DNA of 64,000 nt, from the NCBI GenBank assembly GCA_015680685.1, contig MNCI01002812.1, positions 295,967 through 359,966 of the forward strand, given 5' to 3'. Made by a program: the position numbers and the translations under genes. The notes beneath the pieces were generated by a model. It worked only from the letters and a program-made list of their open reading frames with translations, had not been told where the DNA came from and made no database searches. Below, one piece after another: positions 20,896-34,260 of the stretch. The DNA comes from Gnetum montanum. Lineage: Eukaryota; Streptophyta; Gnetopsida; Gnetales; Gnetaceae. Position 1 is the first letter of the stretch, and each line of letters begins with the position of its first letter.

Positions 20896-23700
20896 GACCA
20901 AGGGAATTTTTTTCTCTTTACAAAATATCAAATTGATCAATTAAAAATGTGTATAAAATTGAAAATTTTGGAAAATATTATCCACCATTACATTACTGAT
21001 CCTAGATGGTTATGGATGAAATATAATTTAGCATCACAAGATCATGCCCTTCCCTATGATTGGCAATTGGCCTCTTGGCCTACATTATGTTTAAACCTGA
21101 AATAAATTTCTTCCTTAAAGGAAAAGGCCTGCAATAAGAAAACTATCTTTTGTATGATTGAAAGCAATGGATTTAGAGGAGCTGTGGCACAGAAGAAGGA
21201 TGTTATAGATGTGGCTAGTCTGTATCAACAAACAGGATATAAGACCTTAAAGAAAAAAGCATGCAGTAAGAAAACTATCTTTGATATGAAGATAAAGCTA
21301 ACATGGATTTGAAGATGTTTATGATAGAAAGGACATCTCAAGGCAAGAAATCTTGGATTCATCTTACCTTAAATTTGTTTTCTAGAACTTTAAGGATTTA
21401 GAAACATGTGTAGAAAAGGATCTTGAAAAATTTTAGGTTGGCTCCAGTAATAGATAATATTCATCTTCAAAAAACCATGAAAGGAAAGATGCTTGCTAGA
21501 AGGGCTAGAGATCTAATTAGGGTTGGGTCCCAGGCTCATGTGCCACTTAGTATTATCATTGGCAATTACATGTTGCCCACTTATTATTCACATGTTACAA
21601 TGTTTTTCAAGTGTTTGACACATTCATTTCATTCCTTGGTCATTCTTTCAGATTCCAATAAAATCCTGGTTATCCTGAAAATTTTTATTATTGATACAAA
21701 AATCCTGTTGCCTGTCCTAGGGAAAAAAAGAAAAGAAACAAACATTTTTTAAAAAACTGCATGCATTTAGTTGCAAAAAATAGAAACTGAAAAAAATAAC
21801 ATATTTTAACACTTATGATCATACTGTGCACTTCAGTTAGACAGACTATGAGGAAGGCATATTAACATGTAAAAAACAAATTGTCTAATTCTAATTGAAT
21901 TGCATATTATATCAGCTTCATAACTCAATAAATCAACTTATAAGAATTCTTAAATAGTTTTTAATCATGGAAACTTACAATCGTCCCAACAATCTCCTTC
22001 TGAGTCACATCCCTTTTTACAGAATACTCTCCCTGTACAAAAGTGCAATCATATAAATGTTTTTACTGCTGTTTATTCAACTACAAGTTATAACAATCAC
22101 TCATGTATATTAGCTGAAAACATTATTTGCTTCATGTGTTGGTTTATACTATTCATTCATATTTTAATAATTTGAACACTGCTAGCAGCAAAATGTCATT
22201 TAACTATCGATGCAGCAGCATAGGTTTTGGGACATCAGCAAATGACTCCGGGACAAGTTTGAAATGTTTAATGATCCTAGAAAAGAAAGTGTAGGACATA
22301 TGTTGCTGATTACAACTGTATGACAATCCCAATAAGTACAAATATATGTAAGTCCTAATATCACAAAATACGTAATTAGTAATCTCATGATATCTACCCA
22401 ACATCTCTTATCTGCCAATTTTGAAGCAAGTCATCTCCTGATGTAGCATGTTGTCCAGTTCTGAAGTTCTATGATAGAAATATGACATTCTATTCTTTTC
22501 TGAATGCAAAATCCTTAACCAACACAATGTCAAGTGCATCCAGACATATAATTTGTACCCATTCCCTATATTTTTATTAACTGCTCTTAGATTCACTATT
22601 TAAAGTCATCCCCTTTATTTGTGGTCTGAGGTACCTGCAGAACCATGCCATAGTGCAGTGATATGTATAACCATGACTCTAAATTTAAGCTACTGGATGA
22701 ATGACTCAACCAATATCCCCCTTGGATTTTCTAAACATAATTCATAGAATTCTGATATTGCCATTGTTACATGACTTGGAATTGTAACTCAACTAACCAA
22801 AAACCCCTATGACTTAGCCAAAAGTCTTAATCATTAATATCATCATTATCTTAGCCTTATCATGGAATCAGATATACAAGGTTATTTTTTCCATTCACAT
22901 CTATCCAAAGCCAAATAATTATTATTCCAAGTTCTTTATACGTCCCTTTGCTACTTTTATTCCATGTCTCTTTTATTTTTTACTTTATTGCTTTATTCAA
23001 CTTTAACTTAATATAGCTTTGACAAGTGCATTTCCTGGTGTATTGTAAATATGTGCTGGTCTGAACCCAGAAAAAGAAACATAGCAAATTATCATCATCA
23101 TCCTAGCCTTATCTCATATCTGCTTTATTGCTTTAATTCAACTTTAACTTAAGATATCCTTTGACAAGAAAATTTACTGGTCTATTATAAATATGTGCTA
23201 GTTTGAACCCAGAAAAAGAGACCTCATAAATTATCATCATCATCATAGCCTTATCCTAACTATATGAGGTTATTTTTATGAGTTCTTTTCTATCATTTAC
23301 CTCTAGTAAGGACCAAATTAATGTTAATTCCCAATCCTTAAATATCTATATTAATTATTGCATAATGAGACACTACAAATAATGTCATAAATTGGGATAT
23401 ATGGCTTAGGTCAGCCTATTAAGGCTAAGATGGTTAGGTGTGGTATTGATTTGATATCTTAGAACAATTTTAACTTTATGAATTCTAAGAATTGTTGAAG
23501 GTATATTTCACAATGTACTTGCTGTTAGATATCTGACATGACTATCAACAATCCTCGTAGTATCTAGTTTTTGCTTTAGATATATTCTACATCACCGCCT
23601 GCACTTCAAGGTAGTTTTCCATATTAATGCATCTACTTATCTAGTATAGTTATTAATTTGATGATAACTACCTAAGTGCATCAAAGAAAGAATACAGGAG
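20896..23700. other. Unclassified AT-rich region
   Basis: Only small ORFs are present (for example 21423-21752, basic N-terminus, unrecognised). At 22987-23113 and 23127-23252 a segment of about 125 bp is repeated with divergence. There is no gene evidence. Confidence 0.5.
22987..23252. repeat. Degenerate direct repeat, about 140-bp period
   Basis: Two copies share TTCAACTTTAACTTAA, TAAATATGTGCT, GAACCCAGAAAAAGA and ATTATCATCATCAT in order. They are clearly diverged, so this is an old local duplication. Confidence 0.75.
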
Positions 23701-23719
23701 GTTTCAAGGTTCTGTATGT

Positions 23720-24478
23720 TTTTAAAAAAATGCAAGGATTTAGGACTTTGGGCTTGGAAAGTCAAAAAACAAATTTTTCATACTACCATCTATCCTACTG
23801 TATTGTATGGATGTTTTGTTTAAGAACATAGACTCAGTGCTAAACTTTGAAAAAATATTGAAAACATGCAAAAGCCTTTTCTACTCGATGAGTTAAAGGT
23901 AAAGATGCAAACACCTTACTCAATATTTTTATGTGAATGTGATTTAATACCTTTAGAAGGAAAAACCTTGTACCAATTCATTACATACATGCATAATTTA
24001 CATATCTCAAGGCAAGACAAATTCTAAAGCAGTTATTGAGGGTTCATGAGACCGTGGTTGGTATTTTCAGCGGATGTAATGGTTGAGAAAATAGAATATC
24101 TCTTGGGAGGAGGTGCAACAAAATCCTAAGCATATTCACCAACTAATCATGAAAAAGGTTTTAAAACAAATGTGGTCTAATATAGAAAGCAAGAAACAAT
24201 TTTCTTTACATCACATTATATCTAATAAACTAGATGCAAAAGCTCACTATCTCTCAACTGCTATTCCAATCAAGTATCAAAATGTTATTAGCAAGTTTCT
24301 CTTAACTTCTCATCATCTTAGAAGTGAAAGTGGAAGATGGATTCAACTTCCCAGCAAAGAGTATATTTGTAGATTGTGTAAGTCAAAAACCTTTGAAAAT
24401 GAGTTACATGTGTTTCTTTTGTGTTGTGACTACCCATTTGGCATAGTGTTAGATTATTACAATAAAAAACTCCTATGA
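23720..24478 (+). pseudogene. Second-type LINE, C-terminal ORF2 fragment
   Basis: Plus strand. Near 23740-23820 it reads LGLWAWKVKKQIFHTTIY followed by PTVLYGCF, the post-palm segment of LINE RTs (P-T-L-L-Y-G-C). The open block 24113-24478 has A-H-Y-L-S-T-A-I-P-I..Y, L-T-S-H-H-L-R-S-E-S-G-R-W and C-R-L-C....ENELHVFLLCCDY, the C-terminal CCHC-like motif of another LINE clade. The rest of the element is not recognisable upstream, so this is a 5'-truncated or decayed copy. Confidence 0.7.
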
Positions 24479-24497
24479 TTTGTTTTTGCTGCCCCCA

Positions 24498-24578
24498 NAC
24501 CAGTTTCATGGACACGGAGGAGCACCGTAATACCTTGGACCTCCTACATGAGCTGATTCGGCCGGATTGTGCCTGCAN
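24498..24578 (+). other. 79-bp J-domain patch between two N bases
   Basis: 24499-24577 closely resembles the end of the LINE B J-domain (F-M-D-T-E-E-H-R-N-T-L-D-L-L then H-E-L), but on the plus strand and GC-rich within AT-rich DNA. An N lies on each side (24498, 24578). It is most likely a gap-filling or scaffolding insertion of repeat-derived sequence, not a genuine insertion. Confidence 0.75.
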
Positions 24579-26470
24579 TTTCAATTTCAATTCAATTTAA
24601 TATAGACTAGGAGCATGTATATCATAGGCCTGAGTATGCATGAGTTTCCTTTTGGCAAATAATATTAATAACATGTATACTTACTTAAGCTCATAAGTTT
24701 CCACCTATATAATATCATCCTTGTCATAGCCTTATCCCAACTTCTACCTATAAAATAGAGTTCTCTTAAAGTATAGTTACATGGTGTTTTAAGTTTTAAA
24801 CTTTGTGCTAGAAAATAAGTTTTGCCCAAAGATATCTTCCAAACTTTTAGCCTCCTTTGTGAAGGGATGGAAAGTAAGCATCCTAAATAACAGCCTTGCT
24901 ATAAGGTCTTCAGAAAAGAATGCACCAAGTTTGTCACTATACCCTTAAGCATCCTAAATAACAGCCTTGCTATAAGGTCTTCAGAAAAGAATGCACCAAG
25001 TTTGTCACTATACCCTTTTGGAAGAAGACAATGAGATCTGAAAACTTTAAGATCTGTAATAACAAATTTAAGTTTCCATTTTACTTTCATATTTTAAATT
25101 TATAGTAGAAACCATTTCATAAAAATTTATAAAATAAACAAGTGGAAATTATCTCTACCCAAAGATAATTTTGTAACCTTTAGTTTTATCTTTGAAATGA
25201 ATAATTTAGCAATCCATGGCCATGATGCTTCTATTGACTATTTGGGCCACTGATTTGTTATGTTGTCCCCTACATTTTGATATTCAATACCTTACTTTTA
25301 GAAAAAGATACCAACTCATTGGAGATGTGCTCTCTCTCATTTGCAATTGTAACTGCCTTAATTTGACAATCAGATGCATTTTCCACCTTTGTTTTCAAAT
25401 CTTTAGAAAAGCTAGAAAGCAATGGATTTAGCACTAACAAACTGTGATAAATTCAACAACCAATAATATGACATACCAAAAACCCAGGAGATTTACAGAC
25501 AACAAGGGAATACAGAGATCTATGTGTGCCAGTGAATTTTATGTTATGCCTGACATTAGCTTTCCCAAATGTACAATACACACAAGCATTCAAGAAATAG
25601 AAGAAAGTTCCTTGTTACCATGCTTCTTGATCGTTATCTGTATAACCAAATAAAGAATTAAGCTTCTGAAATAGTGCAAAAAAAAATTAATTTGGCACTC
25701 TTTCATCTTGCAAGCAAAAAGAACCTTTTCAGGATCTAACATTTGGCACCAAAAAAGTGCTTTTTATATCAAAGATATTCCATCCTTATAGTGTGAAAGC
25801 TATCTAATGAAAATTATTCAAAAATATTATGGTTTCATATTATTTGGAATGATGATAAGGTGTTCATTTCTCAGGTTATAATGCCTAGGTTCAAGCTTGG
25901 GCATAGCCACTTAAAAAGAGGTTTGGCTTCAATCATATATTGACCATCTCAAGATCCCATTTAGAAAGCATGAAGCCTCTAGGTAATGATCCTTTTTTAT
26001 AGAATATTAAATATGAACTCATATAGCAAATCCGACAAAGTATAAGTTGCAACTTCTTCTCCATATCCATCAAAAAAATTGCCTTTACAGCAAGGAACTC
26101 CTTTCTCAATGTCTCAAATTTCATGAAATTTATGTTAACGGTGAGATTCTATCTATCCTATGGATAGTTTAAATGCTCTTTAATCATTATTTAGACACGT
26201 TTACTTCATAATGTATTAATAAAAAGGCTCTAGAACTTTTTAATCTATGACTCCTACTTATTCTTACTCCATTTTGAGGTAGGATGACATATAAACTATG
26301 CAGAATTTTAACAAAGCTCTATTTTCCATGGCAAATCTTCTAATCTAGAGAACCTACACTCTAAGTTTTATAAAGAGTTTTGGAATGATATTGCTGTAAA
26401 CTTTTTCAAGTGTAACAAAGCTCTTTCTCAAGGTTTTTCTTGACCAAATGATTAAGCAAGGTCTAAAAAA
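24579..26470. other. Unclassified AT-rich region with a recent tandem duplication
   Basis: No recognisable coding sequence. The small ORFs at 25216-25431 and 25444-25653 have no known motif. It contains the 71-bp tandem duplication at 24875-25016. Confidence 0.5.
24875..25016. repeat. Perfect 71-bp tandem duplication
   Basis: 24875-24945 and 24946-25016 appear identical, starting TAAGCATCCTAAATAACAGC. Perfect identity implies a very recent event or an assembly stutter. Confidence 0.9.
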
Positions 26471-28564
26471 AAATCATTCCAAAGTGAAGTAATAGATTTA
26501 ATATCATTAATTAGGAATTCATCCCTTTGTTAAATATTAATTATAAGATTATTGTTAAGGCTCTTGCTTTAAAAGTTCGCAAGTATTTGCCTCAATTAGT
26601 CAAAGAAGAAGAACTCTACCAATGTCGTTCCTAATCCTAAATACAAAAGGAGAAGGGTAAGTGTCAAGTTGGTAGCTAATTGTGAAACCATGTCAAATCT
26701 CATGAATGAGTTCTTTTTCAGATTTTGCATATGTGGGGGCATTCCCATGATGCAATGCATAGTAATCATAGGGCATAGTTGCTGTGGAAAATAGGCAAAG
26801 GCTTACCATAAAGATCTAACTCTTCATAGAGGTAAATGGTGAAAAAGAACTCACATAGCCAACCTTATTTTGTTGGGACAAGACTAGGATGATGATGGTA
26901 AGTCAAAGAAGAACAAATAGGTTTTGTCTCAAGTAAATTTATTTTGGATAATGTTTTCATAGCTACAAAGACTATGACTTTGGCCATGGATACTCATCAA
27001 GATATTATTTTCTAAAATTAGATTATGCAAAAGCTTATGACAAGATGGAGTGGCTTTTCATTTTAGCTATATTGCAAAAGTTAAGCCATGGTTCTTCTTT
27101 TTATCTCTAATGTTAAAATGTTATTTTCTTCTACTAGTATCAAGATATCCATTAACAAGAGTTGTTCTCTAGTTAGTACTCTTCAAAGATCAATAAGGCA
27201 AGGTTGTTCCCTTGATACCCAATTTGTCGTTCTTGTTGTTGAAGCTTTTAAAGATATTTCAAAACACTATCTCTCCCTAAAGACAAGGCCAAAGTTTTAT
27301 CTCTTCCTAGTGTTAAATGCCAAATTATTAATAGCCACTTTGAAAATGATAGTTTTCTATTATTCTTCCTTTAAATCTCCTTTTCTATTACTCCTTTTTG
27401 TCCCTTAGTTTCCGCTAATCATTTTTGGGGGACATGCCTTCATAAAAGTTCATTAAAAAATCTATAAGTGGTTTGGTAAAAATTGTACTTACCAAGAAGA
27501 TTTATGGTTATTTCTAGAATTTTACAATCTATTCATGTTTATTATTCTTCCTTTATGGCTCGTTCTAAAAGATCATATGAGCATTTAAAAGTAGCTTATT
27601 AAATCCTTTTTTGGAGAAACAATGATGTTTTTTATTACTTTCCTCAAGTTAATTAAGAATTTTGTTCTCTTAATATAAAGCTAGGTGATTTGACTCCTCC
27701 TTCAACTTATTATCAAAGAATATTACTTGTTGCCAAATGTATTTTAAAAGCTTTGCAAGGTGATGAAAGTTGAAAACTTCTTATTAAACATTGAATTAAA
27801 TCTAGTTATCTAGCTAATTCAAAATTTTGGTTTAATATTTGGTGAGAAAATTGGGAGATCATTTGTGCTTCAATGAATTTGGTCAACTTGACAAAAGATC
27901 AGTTCCTATTTGTATTGGCACCCTACCCAACAATCTAGTCTGCACCTTGTCGTGAAAGTATTGATATTTTAGTTGTTTATGATTCTCACTAGAAAAAGAT
28001 CAAATTTAATCACAAAGGGGTTCTTCATGTTACAGATTTTTTCTATAATACCATTTCTTCTATGCCATTAGAATGGGAAGAATTCCAAGGTAAATTCAAT
28101 TTAAATAAAATAAATAAAGCCTCTTTTCAGACTCTTCGTGACAGGTGTTTAGCTATCTTCTTGGAATCTTTAACTAATTTCTCATCCTCCTTTTGGGATA
28201 ATTGGGTTGGGCCAAAGCATGCTAAAATGCTACAATTTTCTATTGCAAAATCTCAACAATAATTTGATAGAGAGAAAGCTCCTTTTTGAAATCCTTAATC
28301 TTAGATGAAACACTTAAAATGTTAAAATTGATTAGATACAAAAGTTTAAGAACTTGTAAAAACTCAAGGTTTAGCAGAAAGTGCAATTTTTTGCTTACTA
28401 TTAATTATATAGAGGCCTTCCTATTGGATGTTGATTATAACTTCTTATTTTTGATAATCCAGTTTGCTCTTAAAAAGACTTTATCGAACATATTTTATTT
28501 ACTATTGTTTTGCTCAATAAGCTCAACAATGATGTTTTCCAATTTCCAAATTTCAAACTACTAG
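26470..28564 (+). pseudogene. Second-type LINE ORF2 remnant, reverse transcriptase
   Basis: Plus strand, AT-rich and stop-laden. RT motifs in order: L-N-I-N-Y-K-I-I-V-K-A-L-A near 26535-26575; Q-I-G-F-V then FILDNVFIATKTM near 26915-26980; K-L-D-Y-A-K-A-Y-D-K-M-E-W at about 27014-27053; INKS..V..LQRSIRQGC near 27145-27210, then F-V-V-L-V-V-E-A-F. A C-terminal block at 28062-28262 (EWEEFQGKFNLNKINKASF) fits the tail of such elements. The YADD-type site is not clear. It is probably the same clade as the 23.7-24.5 kb fragment. Confidence 0.7.
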
Positions 28565-29154
28565 AATTCTCCTACTTATGCCATTTGTGCAAAGATAATA
28601 AATAATAGCACTTTGGATACTTTTTGGAATATGCTTAGGCTTGACTTCCTTTTTTACCTTTGGAAGTACAAATGTGATGTGATTTATAAAAAGGTGCTTT
28701 ATGATGCAGAGCTTTAATTTTGAATTAAAGTTAAGTCTTTATATGAACTTTTTATTTCAGATTTATTGAAAAAGTACACAATGGATGTTAATCATCTCTT
28801 TTCTTCCTTATATACATGGAGGATGTTCATTATGCTATTTCTTAATTTCTTCTTGAAGATTTATGATTTTTTATTTAAAATGCTTAATGGTAAATTTTGA
28901 TTTATGAGAAGCCTCTTGTTGAAAATAAAAACATAAAAGGACACTTCTAGAGTTAGATCCATTTCCTAAACCCAAAAGGAAGTTTTTTAGAATTGGTTGA
29001 AAGAATGAAAACCAATAAAACTGTTGGGTCTTTCCTTTCTCTTAATGATGTTAACAACATTTTAATGCTATCATGTACTATACTGTGTGTCTGGTCAACA
29101 TGGATTTATTGTTACTGTTTAATAATTTAATTTGTTACTTTTTGAGAGTCTAAT

Positions 29155-29275
29155 ATAACAACCCCCCTCCCCCCCCCCACCCCCCAACAAAAAAGAAAAG
29201 GGAAAAAAAGCTCCCTCCCTCCCCACCCCCCCCCCCCTAACAAAAAAGAAAAGGAAAAAAAAGCTCCCTGTCGAT
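29155..29275. repeat. C-rich/A-rich low-complexity duplication
   Basis: Two successive copies of a poly-C run followed by AACAAAAAAGAAAAG and AAAAAAAGCTCCCT. Homopolymers make the exact length unreliable. Confidence 0.8.
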
Positions 29276-29968
29276 GTCTCATAATCCAACCATCAATAAT
29301 TGAATTGTTTTTGTCCTTTTCTTTGATTTTGTTAGTTTAAACATTAAACAAGCCATCTAATAACTCTAGCTTGATAAAAAAATTTAAACAAGAACAACTA
29401 AAAATTACATATAATCTTAGAGAGCAATCAAGGATAATGATAAAATATATTACACCATTATCCCCTCCAAGACAGCAATAAGAATTTATTACATCAATCA
29501 GGTTATTCAACTGCATTTCACTTTTTCAGTAACGCATTCCGCAAATTTCTAACTTAAAAGTAAATAACTTACATTCAAACAGAAGGCCTTCTAAAAAGTG
29601 TCCTAAAAATAATGGTTTTCATACCAGTTGCAGATATTCAACCCTAAATCCTTTAAAGAAAAATATTTTAAAGGGTCATCGAAACACTGAGAATTATTAG
29701 AAGGATTAAAACTAAAAAATTAGTTATATTCATAAAATTGATTTCACAAGATAAACCTGGAGACTTTAAAGGCAGACACAAATATCACCTTTCAAAATTA
29801 AGATGTGGTCAACTTCCTCGTAGACAAAGATGGAGGATTTCAATTTTTGTGAGTGATTTCATTTAGATAGGGGGCCAAATACTTCCCTTTATAACTTTCT
29901 TTTTAGGTGATAATAACAAAGTCTACGTATAAAGCAGATCCCCATATAAACCGAAGATTTAGCTGTGC

Positions 29969-30099
29969 GATTACATAACCAGTGCATAATGTAACGCATT
30001 TCTCATGTTGAAGGAACATAGATACTACTATATTTACTGTATGATTAGGTAATCAAAGCATATTTTAATGTATTTTTCATGTAGTCGGAGCATAGATAC
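29969..30099. repeat. Degenerate 57-bp direct repeat
   Basis: Copies at 29969-30025 and 30042-30099 both end with GAGCATAGATAC or GAACATAGATAC and share TTTCTCATGT/TTTTTCATGT. Confidence 0.6.
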
Positions 30100-30701
30100 C
30101 GCAATGCCCCGTCACAAATGCCCAAAAATAATGAATATCAAGATGTCCCCTTTCAATTAAAGTATTAAACCAAATATCAAAATTGCATTGCCTTATATTT
30201 TGTATGGCAAATATTATCTGTCACTCCAATAAACCGAAAAACGATCTCATTTTGAATCTCATGAATTTCGCTTCTAGAATCATATGCCTAGACCACTTCG
30301 GTAATACTGAACACCATTGTTGCAAATCAAATATTCTCACCGCAAAGAGTAATGAGCATTAACAAATCATAACTAAGGTAACGTGCGGAAATAGAAGAAA
30401 AAAACGGGTAAACATAAAAATGGAAGCTATCACTACAAACATACAAGGAAGCTGTGTGAAGGCAGCATATTTCTGTGTGCATTTGTTGCCGCAAGGAGAT
30501 GTCCACTGCTGAGGCAGCATCTTTGGAGTGTATGTTTTGTTACCTGCTGCAACAATTACAATGAAGAAACACCGCTATAAGCCAGATTCCAATTTCTCCT
30601 GTCTCGTATTTACAGTGATCCCCGTTGACTGGATAATACTGGTTTGAGGGCGAAGCTGTTTATGTCGTGCTTGTGACTACTGCCTTCAAAGCCAAACTTA
30701 C

Positions 30702-30792
30702 AGGTAAACGGTGCCGTGCATGCTGGAATGTATGTTGACAGCGATTAAATAATATATGCTCTGTAGCTCTGTTTCCCATGGAGGATTCGTTT
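30702..30792 (-). other. Possible 91-nt exon of an unidentified gene
   Basis: On the minus strand a pyrimidine tract and CTCTCAG acceptor end at 30793. The putative exon then contains ATGGGAAACAGAGC and closes at a GTAAGT donor (30701-30700). The frame is open across it. No protein similarity is recognised and no further exons are visible, so this may be chance. Confidence 0.2.
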
Positions 30793-32579
30793 CTGAGAGG
30801 GGAAAAACAAAACTTGTGACAAGGGAGAAAGCCTTCCGATGCGTAACCAGATATTTGACTGTGACTTATATTTAATAAGGTAAGAAGTCTTGCATTTATA
30901 TTCCCATGTCATAGGCCCCCCGTAAAGCAATGTTCATTAAGTTAGAAGAAAGCAAACTTATACCTTTACCTCTTATTTTCATTTTTCAATTTTTTGGTTT
31001 TAGAAATCCTTATTTGTGAGCCATTAAACATTGCATGCGTGCAAGGCCCTGTGAACTAAAGACTAATGTTTCTTTGCTACTCATTTCAAAAATAGGGGGG
31101 TGTTATACCCAATAATAATACTAATAATTAAAAGAATTCAAAGTACATTATATCATAATTGTAAAAGAGTTTAAAGAAAAGGCCTAATAGTTTTGCTTTC
31201 ATATTTTCAGCCTTCTAACCAATCTTCAAAAGTAACCTCTTCTCTAAGTTATGAAAAAGATCATACCTTGCCCTTGTTAAAAAACACTCTCACAAGTTTT
31301 CACTTCTTACTAAAGGGTAAAAATACTCTCTTTACAAAAATGAAATCAACAATTAGAAATAAGAAACAAATTTCAACATAAAGTGATAGCTTACCTGACT
31401 TGAGCCCCAAAACCAAAAAAATTTATATTTCAATAAATGAATTAATTATTCAACCATTAGCACTTGCTTAAAGCTATAACTGAAAAGCAACATCTTTGAA
31501 AATTCAATATTTAACTCATGAAAAAATATCACCATTATGCTCTTATTGGTGTAAAATAAATGTACATTGAAGCTTTCAAATATAATATAGAATAAGCAAC
31601 TAAAAATGCTTCCAAATACAAGAAAATGAAGTAGACAAAGCAAGTTGATGACCAAAAATGATTTCATTGATGCTTAGTTGAAAGTTGCTACAAATTCTAT
31701 ATAACTATTTCCAAACATATTGTACAACTCAACCAAAAACAACTATGCAAAAAAATTCTTCACTTCCACGAAAAGAACATCAACCAAAAACAATTCCCAT
31801 ATGCTACAAATAAGTATATGGCTGCATAACAAATTTAAAATTTTTAGAAAATGTGGGACGTTTCCAAATATCTTACATTTTCCTTAGTCAAAGCTATAGT
31901 GATAATTGCATTCTCTATGCCTTATTAAATTTGTTATGAATAAAATCATTCTAGGTAATAATCTTATGTGCAACTTTGAAGTTAAAAGGAGAAATAGATC
32001 TCTCATCATTCCAAAAATATTTGGAAAAGCTCAATGCAAACTAAACTTTAAATAAATTATCAATTTCAAAATTTAAATTTTCAAAAGTTTATCATCTTAC
32101 TTTATTTAGACCATAGAAGTTAAAAGCCTCCTTCTATTTAATCCAAATACCATGAATACATAAATAAGAAATTATAATGATTTCTAATTTGTTCCAAGTT
32201 TTGCATAATCTAATCTACTTAAGTATATATTTTGAAACTATAATATAATTGTAGTTCTAATACTTATTAAGCATGTATAGTGTCTTCCAAACTTGTTTAA
32301 GCATTGACGAACCAAAAATAAAAATGTGCCAAGGAAAAGAAAACAGTGAAGAAAGTTATTTAAAAACAACCTATTATCATTTTTTTGGTTTTTCTTACAT
32401 AAGTCTATTTATAATAATGAGTATTTAAACATCATCTCCATTAATGCATTTTGCAATCCATTTTGCTAAGAGAGAAATGCTTTACCTATAAAAATTATTG
32501 AGGCCAAGTCATTCATCTTTCTTATTAGTAGTGAAGATATATCCTAAGAAACTCATGAATAATTTGATCAATTTTATCA

Positions 32580-33339
32580 TAAGAAGCTTTTGATTGTAGT
32601 TTGTTGTCTTCCCACCTGGACTAGTATTTGCTTTGTCACGTATGGTTTAGTCCAGAGTGAGGTAAATGATGTGATCCTAAACTAGTGCTACTCCTAGAGA
32701 CGACGGGGAACAATCTTGATTAAGCTAATGGACAATGAAAAACGAAATCTATGCTAACCTAAGTGCGATGAGCATCCATCCTTAATCTTTCATATGCATC
32801 TTAAACCTCATGTACTACTTCTGGGGTTACCAGCACATTACTTGAGCACTACTAGATACGCTACTGGATTACCAAGTAGTTATACTTAAATGTTCATGAT
32901 TAAGTCATACTCATTTTGCATTTAACAACAGGAATAGTAAATGACAATAAAGAAATATTAACTAAGAAAACAATAAATAACAATTAATAATTAAAGTAAT
33001 TAAAAGCTAAGTGAATGCTACAATGATGGAGTAATTTCGATCTTTATTGTCGATCGTGTGCATGTCCAAGTACATCACACTCGAACAAAGGTTCCGTACA
33101 ATTACAATCATCACACTGTAGGAATGCACTTGGAAAGGAACTGAAAACTAACTAAAAACTGACAAATGACTCTCCTCTAAGACTTAACAAAAAGACTCAT
33201 TTCTGTGTGCCTGAATGTTGTATTTATAGGCCTACATAGGAATCATGATATTGTGTATTCAAATTGTTATCCAGGCTGCGATATCGCGTACCCGATATCA
33301 AGGATCCAATATTGGGGCCTAGATAACCACGATTCATTA
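32580..33339 (-). mobile_element. Truncated LTR of the Athila-like family, U5 end missing
   Basis: Minus-oriented and colinear with LTR E1 (41753-42754): the GTTGTCTTCCCA block, a GGTTACCAGC-type region, CTTTATTG, TATTTATAGG (TATA on minus) near 33222, the palindrome GCGATATCGC at 33279-33288, and a decayed terminus ATTCATTA at 33332-33339 in place of CTCATCA. About 120-130 bp of the U5 end is missing. It adjoins another LTR (33340-34017) in the same orientation. Confidence 0.75.
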
Positions 33340-34017
33340 GTATGGTTAAGTGCAACTGAGGCATATGATTTTTATCATTTATGTTTTATGTTCTAAGTTT
33401 CCTAAGAATAAAGAATGAAAGGTATTTAACTGCTAATTTAATCTAACTAGCTAACATTTAACTAATCCTAACATAAGCATCCATTCCCACTTGCCGTACA
33501 CATCCTGAACATGTTTAATGCTCCTAGGTTAGCATATTCTTGAAGTGGTCATACTTATGTTCTTAATTAATCGCTATTTAATTTAGCTTAGTTTAGCTTA
33601 ATTAATTACTTAATTACATAAAACATTAAAGGAAATTGCGTAAAATATTAAATGCATAAAGAAAATAATTAATCTAGTTTAAAGTGCTGCAAGGTTTATT
33701 AGGAAGCTCATCTTTATTGTCACACACACTGTCGTGCTCAGGTACAATAGTGCTCGAATAAAGATCCATACACTCTTTAACTCCTACTACAAGCACTTAG
33801 AAAAAATTCTAACTTTTGAATGACAAAACTATAAGAGCTTCGCTACAACTATGAAAGGAATGTCATAAATGTAGTTGGTGAACACGTATTTATAGGCAAA
33901 ACAAGTAGCCCCATTGATGGGTACATGTCAACAGGTCAAACCTTAGGTCAATGAGATCCTGTCAATGGGGTCACACTGATAGCATCCCATTAACATAGCC
34001 AACCAAACAACTCATCA
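33340..34017 (-). mobile_element. 3' LTR of element W, U5 part lost
   Basis: Minus orientation. It ends precisely at CTCATCA (34011-34017), i.e. TGATGAG on the minus strand, preceded in the element by the polypurine tract (plus TACCCCAATGATT, 34018-34030). TATTTATAGG near 33891 is the TATA box. Upstream U3 carries CCCATTGATGGG-type palindromes. The other end is broken where it meets the 32580-33339 LTR. Confidence 0.8.
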
Positions 34018-34260
34018 TACCCCAATGATTGAATGAAAACTCATCATTGAGTTCTTTACAAAATTTGGGAAGGTATGGGATTATTGACACACAAAACAAA
34101 CACATGAACTACACAAAAAAACTAAAACTAAAACTAAGTGGCCAGAGTGTATGGTTTTACAATGATTATAAAATTTTGGATGTTTAGAGCAACAAAATTG
34201 AACACCAAGACAAAACTGACAAACACAATTCCTCTAATAGTGTGAAGAAATTGGAGAAGA

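Larger units (their letters stand above)
28565..32580. other. Unclassified AT-rich region
   Basis: No convincing gene. It holds a C-rich tract (29155-29275), a degenerate duplication (29969-30099), and a more GC-balanced patch at 30400-30930 with splice-like signals on the minus strand. Small ORFs at 31193-31667 are Ser/Phe/Lys-rich and unrecognised. Confidence 0.5.
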
